This document shows, one piece after another, positions 38,317-48,087 of a stretch of DNA of 64,000 bases. The stretch lies in NCBI RefSeq assembly GCF_001436115.1, contig NZ_AYZQ01000005.1, forward strand, positions 1 through 64,000. The letters run 5' to 3'. This stretch comes from Lacticaseibacillus brantae DSM 23927. Lineage in GTDB: Bacteria; Bacillota; Bacilli; Lactobacillales; Lactobacillaceae. The notes below the pieces were generated by a model, which saw only the letters and a program-made list of their open reading frames with translations, ran no database searches and had not been told where the DNA came from. Both the position numbers and the translations under genes were made by a program. Each line of letters starts with the position of its first letter. The first letter of the stretch is position 1.

Positions 38317-41247
38317 TTATTGATTGGCTGGGACATCTTGGAGTGACCATTCAAGGGTGCCATCGTACTCACCGAGTAATTGCTGACTTGCGGGTACTTC
38401 GATGGACAAACCAGTTTTATCATTCCAAGAATCCGAAATCGTTAAACTACCATCGGTGCTGAACTGACCTGACTCAACAACCGCTGCATTGCCGCTAAGG
38501 GCAATTTTACCGGTTTTATTCGTATAGGTGAGCAAGCCACTGAGATCATGAGTGCCACTGTGCAGCGGATCTGCCTCCCGCAGCGTCAATTGCCATGGGG
38601 ACTTGCCATCGCCGCGAGTATCTTCAATCTCAAGACTGCCCTTGACCGTGGGATAATAGGTCTGGGTTTGAGTGGTAATTTCGTGTTGACCAAAATCAAA
38701 AGTGTCAGGCACGGTAACCAGTGACAGGGAGCCGGCCACAGTCAACGTGGTCGCTGCCGCAAAGTTGGCATCGTGATACGCCATGTCAGCAGCCGGTTCA
38801 ATGTTACCGATGCTATCATTCGTCGCCGGCGGGTTGGTATTACCCGCAGGCCCGGCATGATCCTTCAACCGTAATTGAACGACGTCGCCTTTGACCAAAC
38901 CATTTGGTAAATTGACGCTATAGGTGCCATCAGCCGCGACCGTCGTGGTTAAACCTGTATCGGTCCCGTTCAAGTAAACTTGCACTTCCGCGCCAGCTTC
39001 CCCCGTCCCACTGACAGTTTTGGTGGTTGGCGCGATTGTCGTTTTACCACCTTGGACAGTTGTGGGATCTGGTGGTGTGACATCATAAACTTGCGGCGTG
39101 CTAGTTGGTAAATCACTGGCCGGCGTATCGTGCTGGCCTAAGGTGGCGGATAAAACTTTCAGCGTATCAAGTGCCGGTAAGAATGTAGCATTGGGTGCAG
39201 GGATTTTGATCATCCCTTTACGACTGGCATCCCCATAAACGGACATCGGATCGCCGTCAGAGACCCCGCTCAACTTCGCCACCTGCTTGCCAGATGGATC
39301 ATTGAGCGCAATCGTTGCCAGTACTTCATTGTCATAGGCGTCACGAGCTTCGCCTTTTCCTTCTGGCACTGACGCATGGGCATAGACATACTTGTCAGCG
39401 TTGGTCGGCACGCGTAGGTCGTCAATAATCGCGGCTTGGTTGTTAGCACTCAAGCGAGAATATTGGGTGACTGCCCCGAAATGCGATTGCATATTCGCAT
39501 CGGAGGTCGAACTTAAGGTGGCAAAGTCTTGGCCACTCAAGGCAAAATTAACGTTTGCCCATTGGTAGGTCGGGTTGCCATCCAGGTTGCTGCCATTTTT
39601 CCAGACTGCTAAGTCGGAATTCTTGCTGGTAAAGCTTGAGCCGCTACCTGCGGAAAAGACTTGGCCACCGCCAGTCCGATTGTTCCGGAAATCAAAATAC
39701 TTCACACTATCCATTGAAAACTGAAGATTAGCGCCGATGAAAATACCGCTATTGGCGCTGGCTGTATTACCCCGTGCCACGAAATAGGTACCTGCTCCAG
39801 CAGTAATCCCGATATCAACCCCTGAGGCATCAATCGCTGGGCCAGAAACAGAACTAATGGATACCGATGAATCAGGATCAGTCACCGTAAAGGCGTTACC
39901 AGATGAGCCGTTGCTATCCGCGGTAAATTGTATTGCTTGACTGGCGCCAGCAATACCGCCTGGCGTACCAACTTGGGTTCCTGCTTCACGGGTCACATCA
40001 AAATCTGAACCGCCGGTTACGTTGATTTTGTTATTTGCGCCGAACATTCGGATGGCTGGGGCGTCGGCAGTCTTGCCACTGTCTTTGGTTTTAACAATTT
40101 TAATGGCAGAATGATTCGTCACATTGAAAGTCATATTGCCTTTCTGTTTGAACCAGAGTGTTGCTTGCGATGACACGACATCGCCGTTGGAAGTCAAATC
40201 TATTTCGGAATGATTGTCAACGTTAAAGGAGGCCTTGTCTCCTAACATGATTAAAGCCGAAGTAAACTGGGACTCCACACTCAGATGCGCTGATCCGGTG
40301 ACATTCAGGGTTGAATTGGCGCCGACTATTGAGATCGGTACGTTATCACCAGTCGCTGAGCTGCTTGCAGTCAAGCTCGCATAATCGGTGATCGTAAAGT
40401 TAGTGGTCACACCGATATCCCAGACCTTCCCGGTCGTCGTACCAGTGGTGATAACCGACGACTGCTTGTCAATCAGAATGGTTTCACCTGACTTTGCGCC
40501 TGACTTATAGAAACTAGCCGCAGTCGCATTCACGACAGAATCGCCGGTAATTTTCAGACTAGGCGCTATAATCGCAGGAGCTGTCCCAGTCGAGGCATAT
40601 TGCAGATTAGCAGCATCAATCACAACACTGCTGATTCCCAATAGCGCAATGGGTGCTGCATTTGTTTGAGATGTCGTGATGTTGCCAGTCAATTGAAGCG
40701 TCCCAGCGCCTGAAGCTAAGGCGCCTTTTGTGGTCCCTGTGAAATTCACATTACTAATGGCCAGCGTGAATCCAGCTGCAATATTGATGCTCTGGGACTG
40801 CATATCCAAGGTGTTGCCTCCAAAGTCGACTGGAATATCTTTATTCACAGTGGGAGAAGAGGTTGCTTTGAGCGGCGCAGTCACTGTAATCGCGGTCGTA
40901 GTCTTGTCTGTGAGTGCTTTAGTAAAGTCTGCCCAGGTCGACACGCTTGTTGCCGATTGTGGTGCCACCAAGTTCGGAACCGGTTTCAATAAATCGGAAT
41001 TTTTATCACTGCTGATGCTTGTGTTCTGATCTGTTGCCTTTGATGTCGCTAAACTGAGAAATGAAACTGTTTTTGAATCAATATTTTGAGTGCTTTGCGT
41101 GTTCAAAGAAGTCAAGGTTGAACGTTCACTTGCATTGAATGCACTGTCGGCGGATTGCGAGGTGGTTGTCGCGGCAGCTGACAAAAGTGGAGTCGCGCCC
41201 AACAACACAAGGGCCGCAATGCCAGTGCCAATCAATTTGTTGAACAA
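38317..41247 (-). CDS. Large WxL protein with beta-helix-like region
   Basis: A 976-residue secreted protein. After a signal peptide (about 1-25), residues 110-560 form a long run of short beta-type repeats with many ITG/VTG, NVTNHS and Ser/Thr-rich stretches, like right-handed beta-helix (pectate-lyase-like) surface proteins. A bacterial Ig-like domain follows (about 735-800, VSGTGEAGAEVQVYLNG), and a C-terminal WxL domain (SPWQLTL and TLEWSLQDVP). No catalytic site is evident, so adhesion is more likely than enzymatic action. Start is TTG at 41247 with AAGGAG upstream. Confidence 0.9.
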   Translation of the reverse strand: MFNKLIGTGIAALVLLGATPLLSAAATTTSQSADSAFNASERSTLTSLNTQSTQNIDSKTVSFLSLATSKATDQNTSISSDKNSDLLKPVPNLVAPQSATSVSTWADFTKALTDKTTTAITVTAPLKATSSPTVNKDIPVDFGGNTLDMQSQSINIAAGFTLAISNVNFTGTTKGALASGAGTLQLTGNITTSQTNAAPIALLGISSVVIDAANLQYASTGTAPAIIAPSLKITGDSVVNATAASFYKSGAKSGETILIDKQSSVITTGTTTGKVWDIGVTTNFTITDYASLTASSSATGDNVPISIVGANSTLNVTGSAHLSVESQFTSALIMLGDKASFNVDNHSEIDLTSNGDVVSSQATLWFKQKGNMTFNVTNHSAIKIVKTKDSGKTADAPAIRMFGANNKINVTGGSDFDVTREAGTQVGTPGGIAGASQAIQFTADSNGSSGNAFTVTDPDSSVSISSVSGPAIDASGVDIGITAGAGTYFVARGNTASANSGIFIGANLQFSMDSVKYFDFRNNRTGGGQVFSAGSGSSFTSKNSDLAVWKNGSNLDGNPTYQWANVNFALSGQDFATLSSTSDANMQSHFGAVTQYSRLSANNQAAIIDDLRVPTNADKYVYAHASVPEGKGEARDAYDNEVLATIALNDPSGKQVAKLSGVSDGDPMSVYGDASRKGMIKIPAPNATFLPALDTLKVLSATLGQHDTPASDLPTSTPQVYDVTPPDPTTVQGGKTTIAPTTKTVSGTGEAGAEVQVYLNGTDTGLTTTVAADGTYSVNLPNGLVKGDVVQLRLKDHAGPAGNTNPPATNDSIGNIEPAADMAYHDANFAAATTLTVAGSLSLVTVPDTFDFGQHEITTQTQTYYPTVKGSLEIEDTRGDGKSPWQLTLREADPLHSGTHDLSGLLTYTNKTGKIALSGNAAVVESGQFSTDGSLTISDSWNDKTGLSIEVPASQQLLGEYDGTLEWSLQDVPANQ

Positions 41248-41289
41248 TGTCTCTCCTTCTTTCGCTTTAGACTTGACGCGTTAAAAACT

Positions 41290-42042
41290 TTATTCTGTCA
41301 CCGTTGGGTTGCCTGGGGTGTCGGCTAGGGTCCATTCCAGGTTTGTGGTATAGAGTTTGGCCAACTTGGTTGTTTTACCTGGCACGGTCAACGCTACTGC
41401 CGTACTGCCAGCATCTTTCGTATCACCAAACCGGTAAATCCATGTACCGGCCCCTTTCCCTTTTTCAGCGATGAGCCCTGGCTGGGCAGCTTTATCAGGG
41501 GTATACGTCACGGTGCTAGCTACCGTACCGGGCTGATAAGCATCATTTGAAGCATCGCCTGTACCAGAAACAACTGAGGCCGTCTTAATCGCTAACTGGG
41601 CTCCGGTTAAGACATCCCCGTCAGCGGTATGGAATTGATCCATTTGCCGCGTTGTCAGATTCCATCCCGCTAATGACCCGCGTTTGTCGGTCACTTGGAC
41701 AAAATTGACTGTTTCTGAGGTATCGCCTGTGGTTGCGTCCTTAAATTGATCAAGGGCTGCAAAATAGGTTTTATCAACGGTTTCAATCTTTTGGGTGCCA
41801 AATTTGAAATTGGATGCATAGTCAATTGATAAAGGGCCACCAGTTGGTTGCACCGGATCAATTGGTTGAATTGGGTTACCGGGATCGATCGGGTTCGTTG
41901 GTGGGGTAACGTCATCACCGGGAGTGAAAGTGATGGTTCCTTGTGTCTTATAAGTGGCATCGTCTGCGGCGAATACCGTCGTCGTGCTACCAAGTACAGT
42001 CAATGCGAGAACTGCTGATGAAAGCAAAAGGTTCTTTTTCAT
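41290..42042 (-). CDS. WxL-domain surface protein
   Basis: A 250-residue secreted protein with a signal peptide (about 1-25), a short Pro/Asp linker (PPTNPIDPGNPIQPIDP) and a WxL domain with LAGWNLTT and LEWTLADTPGN. Second gene of the operon: its ATG overlaps the stop of the LPQTG protein gene (ATGA). Paralogous to the 37505-38296 gene, probably by local duplication. Confidence 0.93.
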   Translation of the reverse strand: MKKNLLLSSAVLALTVLGSTTTVFAADDATYKTQGTITFTPGDDVTPPTNPIDPGNPIQPIDPVQPTGGPLSIDYASNFKFGTQKIETVDKTYFAALDQFKDATTGDTSETVNFVQVTDKRGSLAGWNLTTRQMDQFHTADGDVLTGAQLAIKTASVVSGTGDASNDAYQPGTVASTVTYTPDKAAQPGLIAEKGKGAGTWIYRFGDTKDAGSTAVALTVPGKTTKLAKLYTTNLEWTLADTPGNPTVTE

Positions 42043-42455
42043 GAGTGGATACGCTCCTTTGTGTGTTGGTTAAGAATCAAGACAAGAATCATAAGTAGAG
42101 CCATGCCAATGACGCCCAGAGAACTTAAACTTTGATCTCCTGTTTGTGGCAGGATGGCTTGACCAGCGGCATTGTGGTTCGGGGTTGCCGGTTTTGTGGT
42201 CTCCGGCTTGTTGGTATTGTTCGACTCGTTGCCACTGTTGTTGTCACTGCCATTGTTGTCGTTGCCGCCTTCTTCGCCATCACCACCAGTGCCGGGCAAT
42301 GACGGGTCAGGCTGACCGGGTTCTGAAGGGTCTTGGCTGTCATAGAAGCTGGCCGTACCGGTTGAGTGATACGTTTGTGTTGCCGCCTGGACGGTGCCGA
42401 CACTCAAACCACTCAACGCCAGACCAACTATCAAAGTGTTGACTAGTCTTCTCGT
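42039..42455 (-). CDS. Small LPxTG-anchored surface protein (apparent ACG start)
   Basis: A 138-residue sortase substrate: signal peptide (about 1-24, ending VQAAT), a low-complexity Gly/Asp/Asn/Ser spacer, then LPQTG, a TM helix and a basic tail. Its short N-terminal TYHSTGTASFYDS resembles the start of the neighbouring WxL proteins. The start is odd: AAGGAGG is followed after 7 bases by ACG (42453-42455), where ATG is expected. In-frame GTG at 42473 and TTG at 42512 lie upstream of that site and lack one of their own, and 42512 falls at the inferred transcription start. So translation may begin at ACG, or ATG was lost. First gene of the WxL operon. Confidence 0.8.
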   Translation of the reverse strand, partial: TRRLVNTLIVGLALSGLSVGTVQAATQTYHSTGTASFYDSQDPSEPGQPDPSLPGTGGDGEEGGNDNNGSDNNSGNESNNTNKPETTKPATPNHNAAGQAILPQTGDQSLSSLGVIGMALLMILVLILNQHTKERIHS

Positions 42456-42517
42456 TTTAAATCCTCCTTCCACATGATTAACGTTCAAAATTCTTCTCTG
42501 TCCCTGAGACAAGATTG

Positions 42518-42523
42518 ATTATA
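42518..42523 (-). promoter_or_regulatory. -10 element of the WxL/sortase operon
   Basis: Perfect TATAAT on the minus strand without a recognisable -35 (AGACGC at the proper place), which suits an activator-dependent promoter. Start site near 42511. Confidence 0.6.
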
Positions 42524-42557
42524 CCCACACATGAAAAAGGCGTCTGTTTTGATTTTT

Positions 42558-42597
42558 CCCAAATTTAAAAATTTAAAAATAATACCGGTTATTTGGG
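42558..42597 (-). promoter_or_regulatory. Inverted repeat upstream of the WxL promoter
   Basis: CCCAAAT and ATTTGGG arms enclose a 26-base A/T-rich centre with the direct repeat AAATTTAAA. It lies 35-75 bases upstream of the -10. It is a candidate activator site, perhaps for the Mga-type regulator of the cluster; inference only. The rest of 42600-42768 shows nothing else I can assign. Confidence 0.4.
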
Positions 42598-42768
42598 GCG
42601 TCCAAAAGATAACAAATATTCCTAAAGAAATCCATTCACAGCCCGGCAATCCTGTGATTTTTGAGCAATTTCTCTAATATTCAAAGCGCTTTCACATATT
42701 CACCCCAGCAATTTCGATCGTCAAGAATGCTATTGCCATCAGCTGGGCGTTATCACTGATCTCATAGA

Positions 42769-42815
42769 AAAAGAGCCTGTGCATGACCTTTAGTCGGTCG
42801 TTCACAAGCTCTTTT
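42769..42815 (-). terminator. Second hairpin downstream of rpmE2
   Basis: Stem AAAAGAGCTTGTG / CACAGGCTCTTTT with an inner GACC/GGTC stem; T-rich on both strands. It backs up the rpmE2 terminator and insulates the WxL operon upstream region. Confidence 0.7.
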
Positions 42816-42820
42816 AAGGT

Positions 42821-42847
42821 AAAAAAATACCCGCATCTCTGCGGGTA
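42821..42847 (-). terminator. Intrinsic terminator of rpmE2
   Basis: Stem TACCCGCA/TGCGGGTA with a 4-base loop and seven T residues on the minus strand. Confidence 0.92.
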
Positions 42848-42855
42848 AGTGCTGA

Positions 42856-43119
42856 CTATTCGGCAGCGTTGGCGTCTTTGAGACCGTATTTCTTGTTGAA
42901 ACGATCCACACGACCATCGGCTTGGGTAAACTTCTGCTTACCTGTGTAGAATGGGTGGGAATCTGAAGAAATTTCAACACGAACAAGTGGGTAGGTGTTG
43001 CCATCTTCCCATTCAATTGTTTCGCCTGAAGTCTTAGTTGAGCCGGATAAGAACTTGAAACCAGTAGCTGAATCTAAGAAGACTACTGGATGATAATCTG
43101 GATGAATACCTTGCTTCAT
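42856..43119 (-). CDS. rpmE2: Ribosomal protein L31 type B
   Basis: An 87-residue 50S protein starting [20 protein letters not shown]. It lacks the CxxC zinc motif of the zinc-containing form, so it is the C-minus (type B) paralogue, which in many bacteria is made when zinc is short. A zinc-controlled operator was not evident upstream. Placed downstream of murA as in other lactobacilli. Confidence 0.95.
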   Translation of the reverse strand: MKQGIHPDYHPVVFLDSATGFKFLSGSTKTSGETIEWEDGNTYPLVRVEISSDSHPFYTGKQKFTQADGRVDRFNKKYGLKDANAAE

Positions 43120-43215
43120 AATTTTCTACTCCTTTGCCCTAAGCCATTGCCTGACCTAGAGATAATCTAAGTTAACTTAAATAGTCTACCACGAGAGCGG
43201 ATAGCTTTCAATCGT

Positions 43216-44475
43216 TTACTCAATAATTTCAACATCCGCGCCGAGGTTATGTAATTTCATGACAACCCGATCGTAGCCGCGCAAAATGTTGTCGACTTTG
43301 GAAATAACAGTGTCGCCATCAGCCATGAGCCCTGCAATCAGCAAAGCTGCGCCCGCCCGAATTTCTTCAGCCACAACTTCAGCGCCTTGCAAATGCTCAG
43401 CATGATGCAGAATAATCACATCGTTTTCGACCGTGATATCTGCGCCCATGCGTTCCAGTTCCGGAATGTGGCGCACGCGTTTTGGATAGATGGTATCGAC
43501 AATAATACCTTCACCCTGAGCTCGCAACAAAAGCGGTGTAATTGGTTGTTGTAGGTCAGTAGCAAAGCCTGGATAAGGCATAGTCTTGATCTGCACCATT
43601 TTTAAATCGCCGGACGGATAAACGTAAATACTATCTTCGTTCACATCCATGGACACGCCCATTTCTTCAAGCTTCGCCAAATAAGCGTCCAAATGTTCCG
43701 CGATGATATTCTTCACGAAGACCCCATCGCCGACAGCTGCAGCCATCGCCAAATAAGTCCCCGCTTCAATTCGGTCAGGGATAATCGTATGAGCAGCCCG
43801 GGCGTGCAATTCTGGCACCCCTTCGATCCGAATGGCATCTGTCCCGGCGCCCCGCACGATGGCGCCCATGTTGTTGAGGTAAGTCGCCAAATCAATAATT
43901 TCAGGCTCCTTAGCGGCATTTTCAATCACAGTACGCCCATGTGCCGTCACAGCAGCCAGAATAATGTTAATCGTTGCCCCAACGGAGACCATGTCCAGGA
44001 AAATGCGTGCCCCATGTAGCCCTTCAGCAGGCGCTTGAATCACAATTGCCCCGCGGTCGTCAGAGACCTTAGCCCCTAAAGCTTCAAAGCCTTTAATATG
44101 TTGGTCAATTGGTCGAGGGCCAATATCATCCCCACCCGGCAGACCAACGACGGCCCGCCCGAAGCGGCCAAGCAGTGCGCCCATGAAATAGTACGAAGCC
44201 CGCAAGCTTTTGATCTTACCACTCGGTAATGGAGTATCAACAATGTGGGTGGGATCAATGGTCAAAACCGTATCTTTGAAGACGGATTTAACGTTCATAT
44301 CTTCTAAAATTGCCATCAAATTTTCGACATCGCGGATATGTGGGACCGCCTCGAGTGTCACCGGCGTCCGCGAAAGTATCGCTGCCGGAATGAGCGCCAC
44401 AGTGCTGTTCTTTGCCCCACCAATGATGACTTCACCAGAAAGCTTCTTGCCTCCATGAATCAGCATTTTTTTCAT
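43216..44475 (-). CDS. murA: UDP-GlcNAc 1-carboxyvinyltransferase with Cys-to-Asp active site
   Basis: Transfers enolpyruvate from PEP to UDP-GlcNAc, the first committed step of peptidoglycan synthesis. The 419-residue protein has the family's [10 protein letters not shown] start and the active-site loop [15 protein letters not shown]. In most MurA enzymes that loop reads LPGGC-x-IG; here Asp116 (codon 44128-44130) replaces the catalytic Cys. Such Cys-to-Asp forms are known to be active and insensitive to fosfomycin. The ATG at 44475 follows GAGGA by 8 bases. Probably one of two MurA paralogues, as is usual in Gram-positives; the other is not in this window. Confidence 0.95.
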   Translation of the reverse strand: MKKMLIHGGKKLSGEVIIGGAKNSTVALIPAAILSRTPVTLEAVPHIRDVENLMAILEDMNVKSVFKDTVLTIDPTHIVDTPLPSGKIKSLRASYYFMGALLGRFGRAVVGLPGGDDIGPRPIDQHIKGFEALGAKVSDDRGAIVIQAPAEGLHGARIFLDMVSVGATINIILAAVTAHGRTVIENAAKEPEIIDLATYLNNMGAIVRGAGTDAIRIEGVPELHARAAHTIIPDRIEAGTYLAMAAAVGDGVFVKNIIAEHLDAYLAKLEEMGVSMDVNEDSIYVYPSGDLKMVQIKTMPYPGFATDLQQPITPLLLRAQGEGIIVDTIYPKRVRHIPELERMGADITVENDVIILHHAEHLQGAEVVAEEIRAGAALLIAGLMADGDTVISKVDNILRGYDRVVMKLHNLGADVEIIE

Positions 44476-44712
44476 TAAATTTGTCCTCACTTAAACTTTT
44501 CACATGAATAAACAGGCTGAAGCTGACCTGAAAACGCGATTTGCTTCAAAATAATAAGAAAATCTTCGATAACTGGGAATGAGTCGGCTTATTGCCGCAT
44601 ACTCAATGATTAATTTTAAAGAACCCATCACGAAAACACAACCTCTAATCGCGATACTCATCAAAGTTTAAGCGATTATAACCCGGTTGATACTTTTAAG
44701 CCTGTTAGGCCA
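44476..44712. other. Intergenic leader of murA
   Basis: This gap holds the murA leader; A/T-rich stretches allow promoters but none stands out. No ORF or repeat is seen. Further right are the pyrG terminator and hairpin-repeat array C. Confidence 0.4.
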
Positions 44713-44751
44713 AACAAAAAGCCAAACCAAGACCTAAGACTTCGTTTGACT
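44713..44751 (-). terminator. Terminator of the pyrG transcript, beyond the repeat array
   Basis: Minus-strand stem AGTCAAAC/GTTTGGCT with a 16-base loop followed by TTTTTGTTT. The pyrG 3' untranslated region would therefore include hairpin-repeat array C. Confidence 0.6.
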
Positions 44752-44790
44752 CCTTGTTGGCCAGTTGACGGCCGATTATCTATTTAGACT

Positions 44791-44951
44791 AAACGCGCTC
44801 ACAAATACTGCGGTCGTGGCTGTTCGCGCTCTGGTCTTAAACGCGCTCAGTCTCACAGCAACTTCCGCCTAGCCTGCTTTCTCAATGGGTAAGGCCCACC
44901 CATTGAGAAAGCTTGCTAATGCTCAGTTGCTCCCGTGAGTCTTCGCGCTCT
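44791..44951 (-). repeat. Hairpin-repeat array C (one full unit and one mini-unit)
   Basis: Read on the minus strand, i.e. in pyrG sense. Full unit 44839-44951 (113 bp) begins AGAGCGCGAAG only 3 bases after the pyrG stop codon and ends GAGCGCGTTT. It folds as ACTCAC..AGCAACT..TTAGC.. then a 15-bp stem CTTTCTCAATGGGT/ACCCATTGAGAAAG, then GCTAG..AGTTGCT..GTGAG. It is the same stem family as the first unit at 61993. The mini-unit 44791-44832 (42 bp) keeps both borders (AGAGCGCG, GAGCGCGTTT) but has lost the inner stems. Confidence 0.88.
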
Positions 44952-44954
44952 GTG

Positions 44955-46637
<1,683 letters not shown>

Positions 46638-46657
46638 TCACATCTCTGCAAAGCGCC

Positions 46658-46694
46658 CAAAAAGTATCTTAACTAAAAATAACAAAAAGGTCAA
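46658..46694 (-). promoter_or_regulatory. pyrG promoter with GGGC start site
   Basis: Minus-strand TTGACC (46689-46694), 17-base spacer, TAAGAT (46666-46671), then ACTTTTT and GGGC beginning at 46658. GGGC is the start at which polymerase adds extra G residues when CTP is low, as established for Bacillus subtilis pyrG. Confidence 0.78.
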
Positions 46695-46738
46695 GGGGTG
46701 AAAATTTCATTTTGGACCGAGCTCTTTTGTACCATTTT

Positions 46739-46783
46739 CAAAAAAATAGCGGTTCGCCACCAAAAGTGAACGAATCGCCATTT
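46739..46783 (-). terminator. Intrinsic terminator of rpoE
   Basis: Imperfect stem AAATGGCGATTCG / CGAACCGCTATTT followed by a T run on the minus strand. Confidence 0.75.
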
Positions 46784-46788
46784 CATTT

Positions 46789-47460
46789 CTATTGATCTTG
46801 TTCGTCATCGTCGTCATCAGCATCCGCATCAGAGAAGTCAGCCGTGTCATCATCAGTGGTGTCATCGTCTTCGTCTTCATCATCGTCGCCAAATTCGCTC
46901 AATTGACCTTCAATCCCGTCAGGTAAGCCATCGTCAGGATCGTCGTCTTCTGCGTCATCCGACACATCGTCAGCAATCCGATCGTGGTAGCCTAAATCAG
47001 CAGGCGTATCGTCATCGACACCTTCGTTATCTTCATACTCAACGTCACCATTCAAATCTTCATCTTCAGGGTCATCGTCGTTGTAATCAATAACATCGTC
47101 GTCGTCAGCCACGTCAGCCAAGAAGGCATTAACCTTCTTACGCTTCTTCCGACGTGGTGCGCCTTCTTCTTCATCTTCAGGGTGATTAACTTCTTCATCA
47201 ACGGAATCGTATGCGTACCAGGAGCGTAATCCCCAGACGTTATCGCCTAAAGAAATAAAGCTGCCATCCACGTTCAGGTCCGTATAAAATTGAGGTAAGC
47301 GATCACGAACTTCTTCGTCACTTTTACCGAGATAAGTTTGAATTTCATTTACAATATCCACGAAAGGCATCGTGTCCCCATGTTCTGCCAAAATCGCATG
47401 GGCAACTTCAATCATAGATAATTCTGCTTTATTCGCATCGGCAAATACGTCTAGTTTCAA
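46789..47460 (-). CDS. rpoE: DNA-directed RNA polymerase delta subunit
   Basis: Gram-positive polymerase accessory subunit that lowers nonspecific nucleic acid binding and speeds recycling. The 223-residue protein has an N-terminal HARE-HTH domain (about 1-90; [18 protein letters not shown]) and an Asp/Glu tail of about 120 residues. I prefer TTG at 47460 (MKLDVFAD) with GGAAAGGG about 10 bases upstream; a GTG at 47469 is an alternative with only 3 bases of spacing. It lies upstream of pyrG as in Bacillus and lactobacilli. Confidence 0.94.
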   Translation of the reverse strand: MKLDVFADANKAELSMIEVAHAILAEHGDTMPFVDIVNEIQTYLGKSDEEVRDRLPQFYTDLNVDGSFISLGDNVWGLRSWYAYDSVDEEVNHPEDEEEGAPRRKKRKKVNAFLADVADDDDVIDYNDDDPEDEDLNGDVEYEDNEGVDDDTPADLGYHDRIADDVSDDAEDDDPDDGLPDGIEGQLSEFGDDDEDEDDDTTDDDTADFSDADADDDDDEQDQ

Positions 47461-47492
47461 CCGGTACACGCCCTTTCCACAGTCTACCCTAC

Positions 47493-47521
47493 ATCATACG
47501 CGGTTAGGCATTAAAAATCAA
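47493..47521 (-). promoter_or_regulatory. rpoE promoter
   Basis: Minus-strand TTGATT (47516-47521), 17-base spacer, TATGAT (47493-47498). The -35 lies inside the 3' end of the DUF1934 gene. Confidence 0.65.
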
Positions 47522-47950
47522 TCGCAATCGGTAGTTCCCAACCAGGTCATTATTCGCAAACAGTTGATACTCGATATAGACTTCGCCGCCTAGCGGATTG
47601 TCACGCAGTTGCATGTCAATTCGAGGTGTCGCGGTCTCAACCGGAATAATCCCATAGGGTGTCCGGTACCGAGTCACAATTCGGCGTTCATTAACGAAAT
47701 GTAATTTCAGTTGCGTATCCCCTTCACTACTACCGCGGCTTAAGGACACATCATCAGAACTCTTGATTTTTAAGGTCACCGGCATGCTTTCGCCAGTTTC
47801 ATCATTGGTTTCCTGATAACGAATATAAAGGGCATCGCCTAATTGCACAACGGTCCCGGGTTCATCAAAGATATTTTGTTCAGTTTCACCTTCCTGCGTC
47901 ACAAATGTTTCGAGGTGAATTTGGACAGGAATGCCTTGTGTCTGGTCCAT
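47504..47950 (-). CDS. DUF1934 family protein
   Basis: A 148-residue protein of the DUF1934/YwiB-like family, predicted to form a calycin-type beta barrel. Visible are IPVQIHLETFVTQEGETE at the start and TPRIDMQLRDNPLGGEVYIEYQLFAN near the end. Function unknown. Its location just upstream of rpoE is conserved in Bacilli. AAGGAGG precedes the ATG at 47950. Confidence 0.85.
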   Translation of the reverse strand: MDQTQGIPVQIHLETFVTQEGETEQNIFDEPGTVVQLGDALYIRYQETNDETGESMPVTLKIKSSDDVSLSRGSSEGDTQLKLHFVNERRIVTRYRTPYGIIPVETATPRIDMQLRDNPLGGEVYIEYQLFANNDLVGNYRLRLIFNA

Positions 47951-48034
47951 GGAAGAACCTCCTTTTTGAGTTAACTTTAAGGCAAAAAACGCGCTGCTTC
48001 AACCAAAAACCTTCTACTTATTTTAGTCAAAATA

Positions 48035-48063
48035 CTGACGGCGGTTCCATTGGCCGGTATAAT
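48035..48063 (+). promoter_or_regulatory. Promoter of the lipL-HD-HAD operon
   Basis: CTGACG (48035-48040), 17-base spacer, TATAAT (48058-48063), 25 bases before the inferred GTG start. Confidence 0.7.
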
Positions 48064-48087
48064 GAAAGTATTTGAAAGAGAAAGAAA

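Noticed and set aside
46789-46900. Low-complexity stretch at the end of rpoE as a repeat element
   Set aside because: It is simply the GAT/GAA-rich coding sequence of the acidic tail of the delta subunit.
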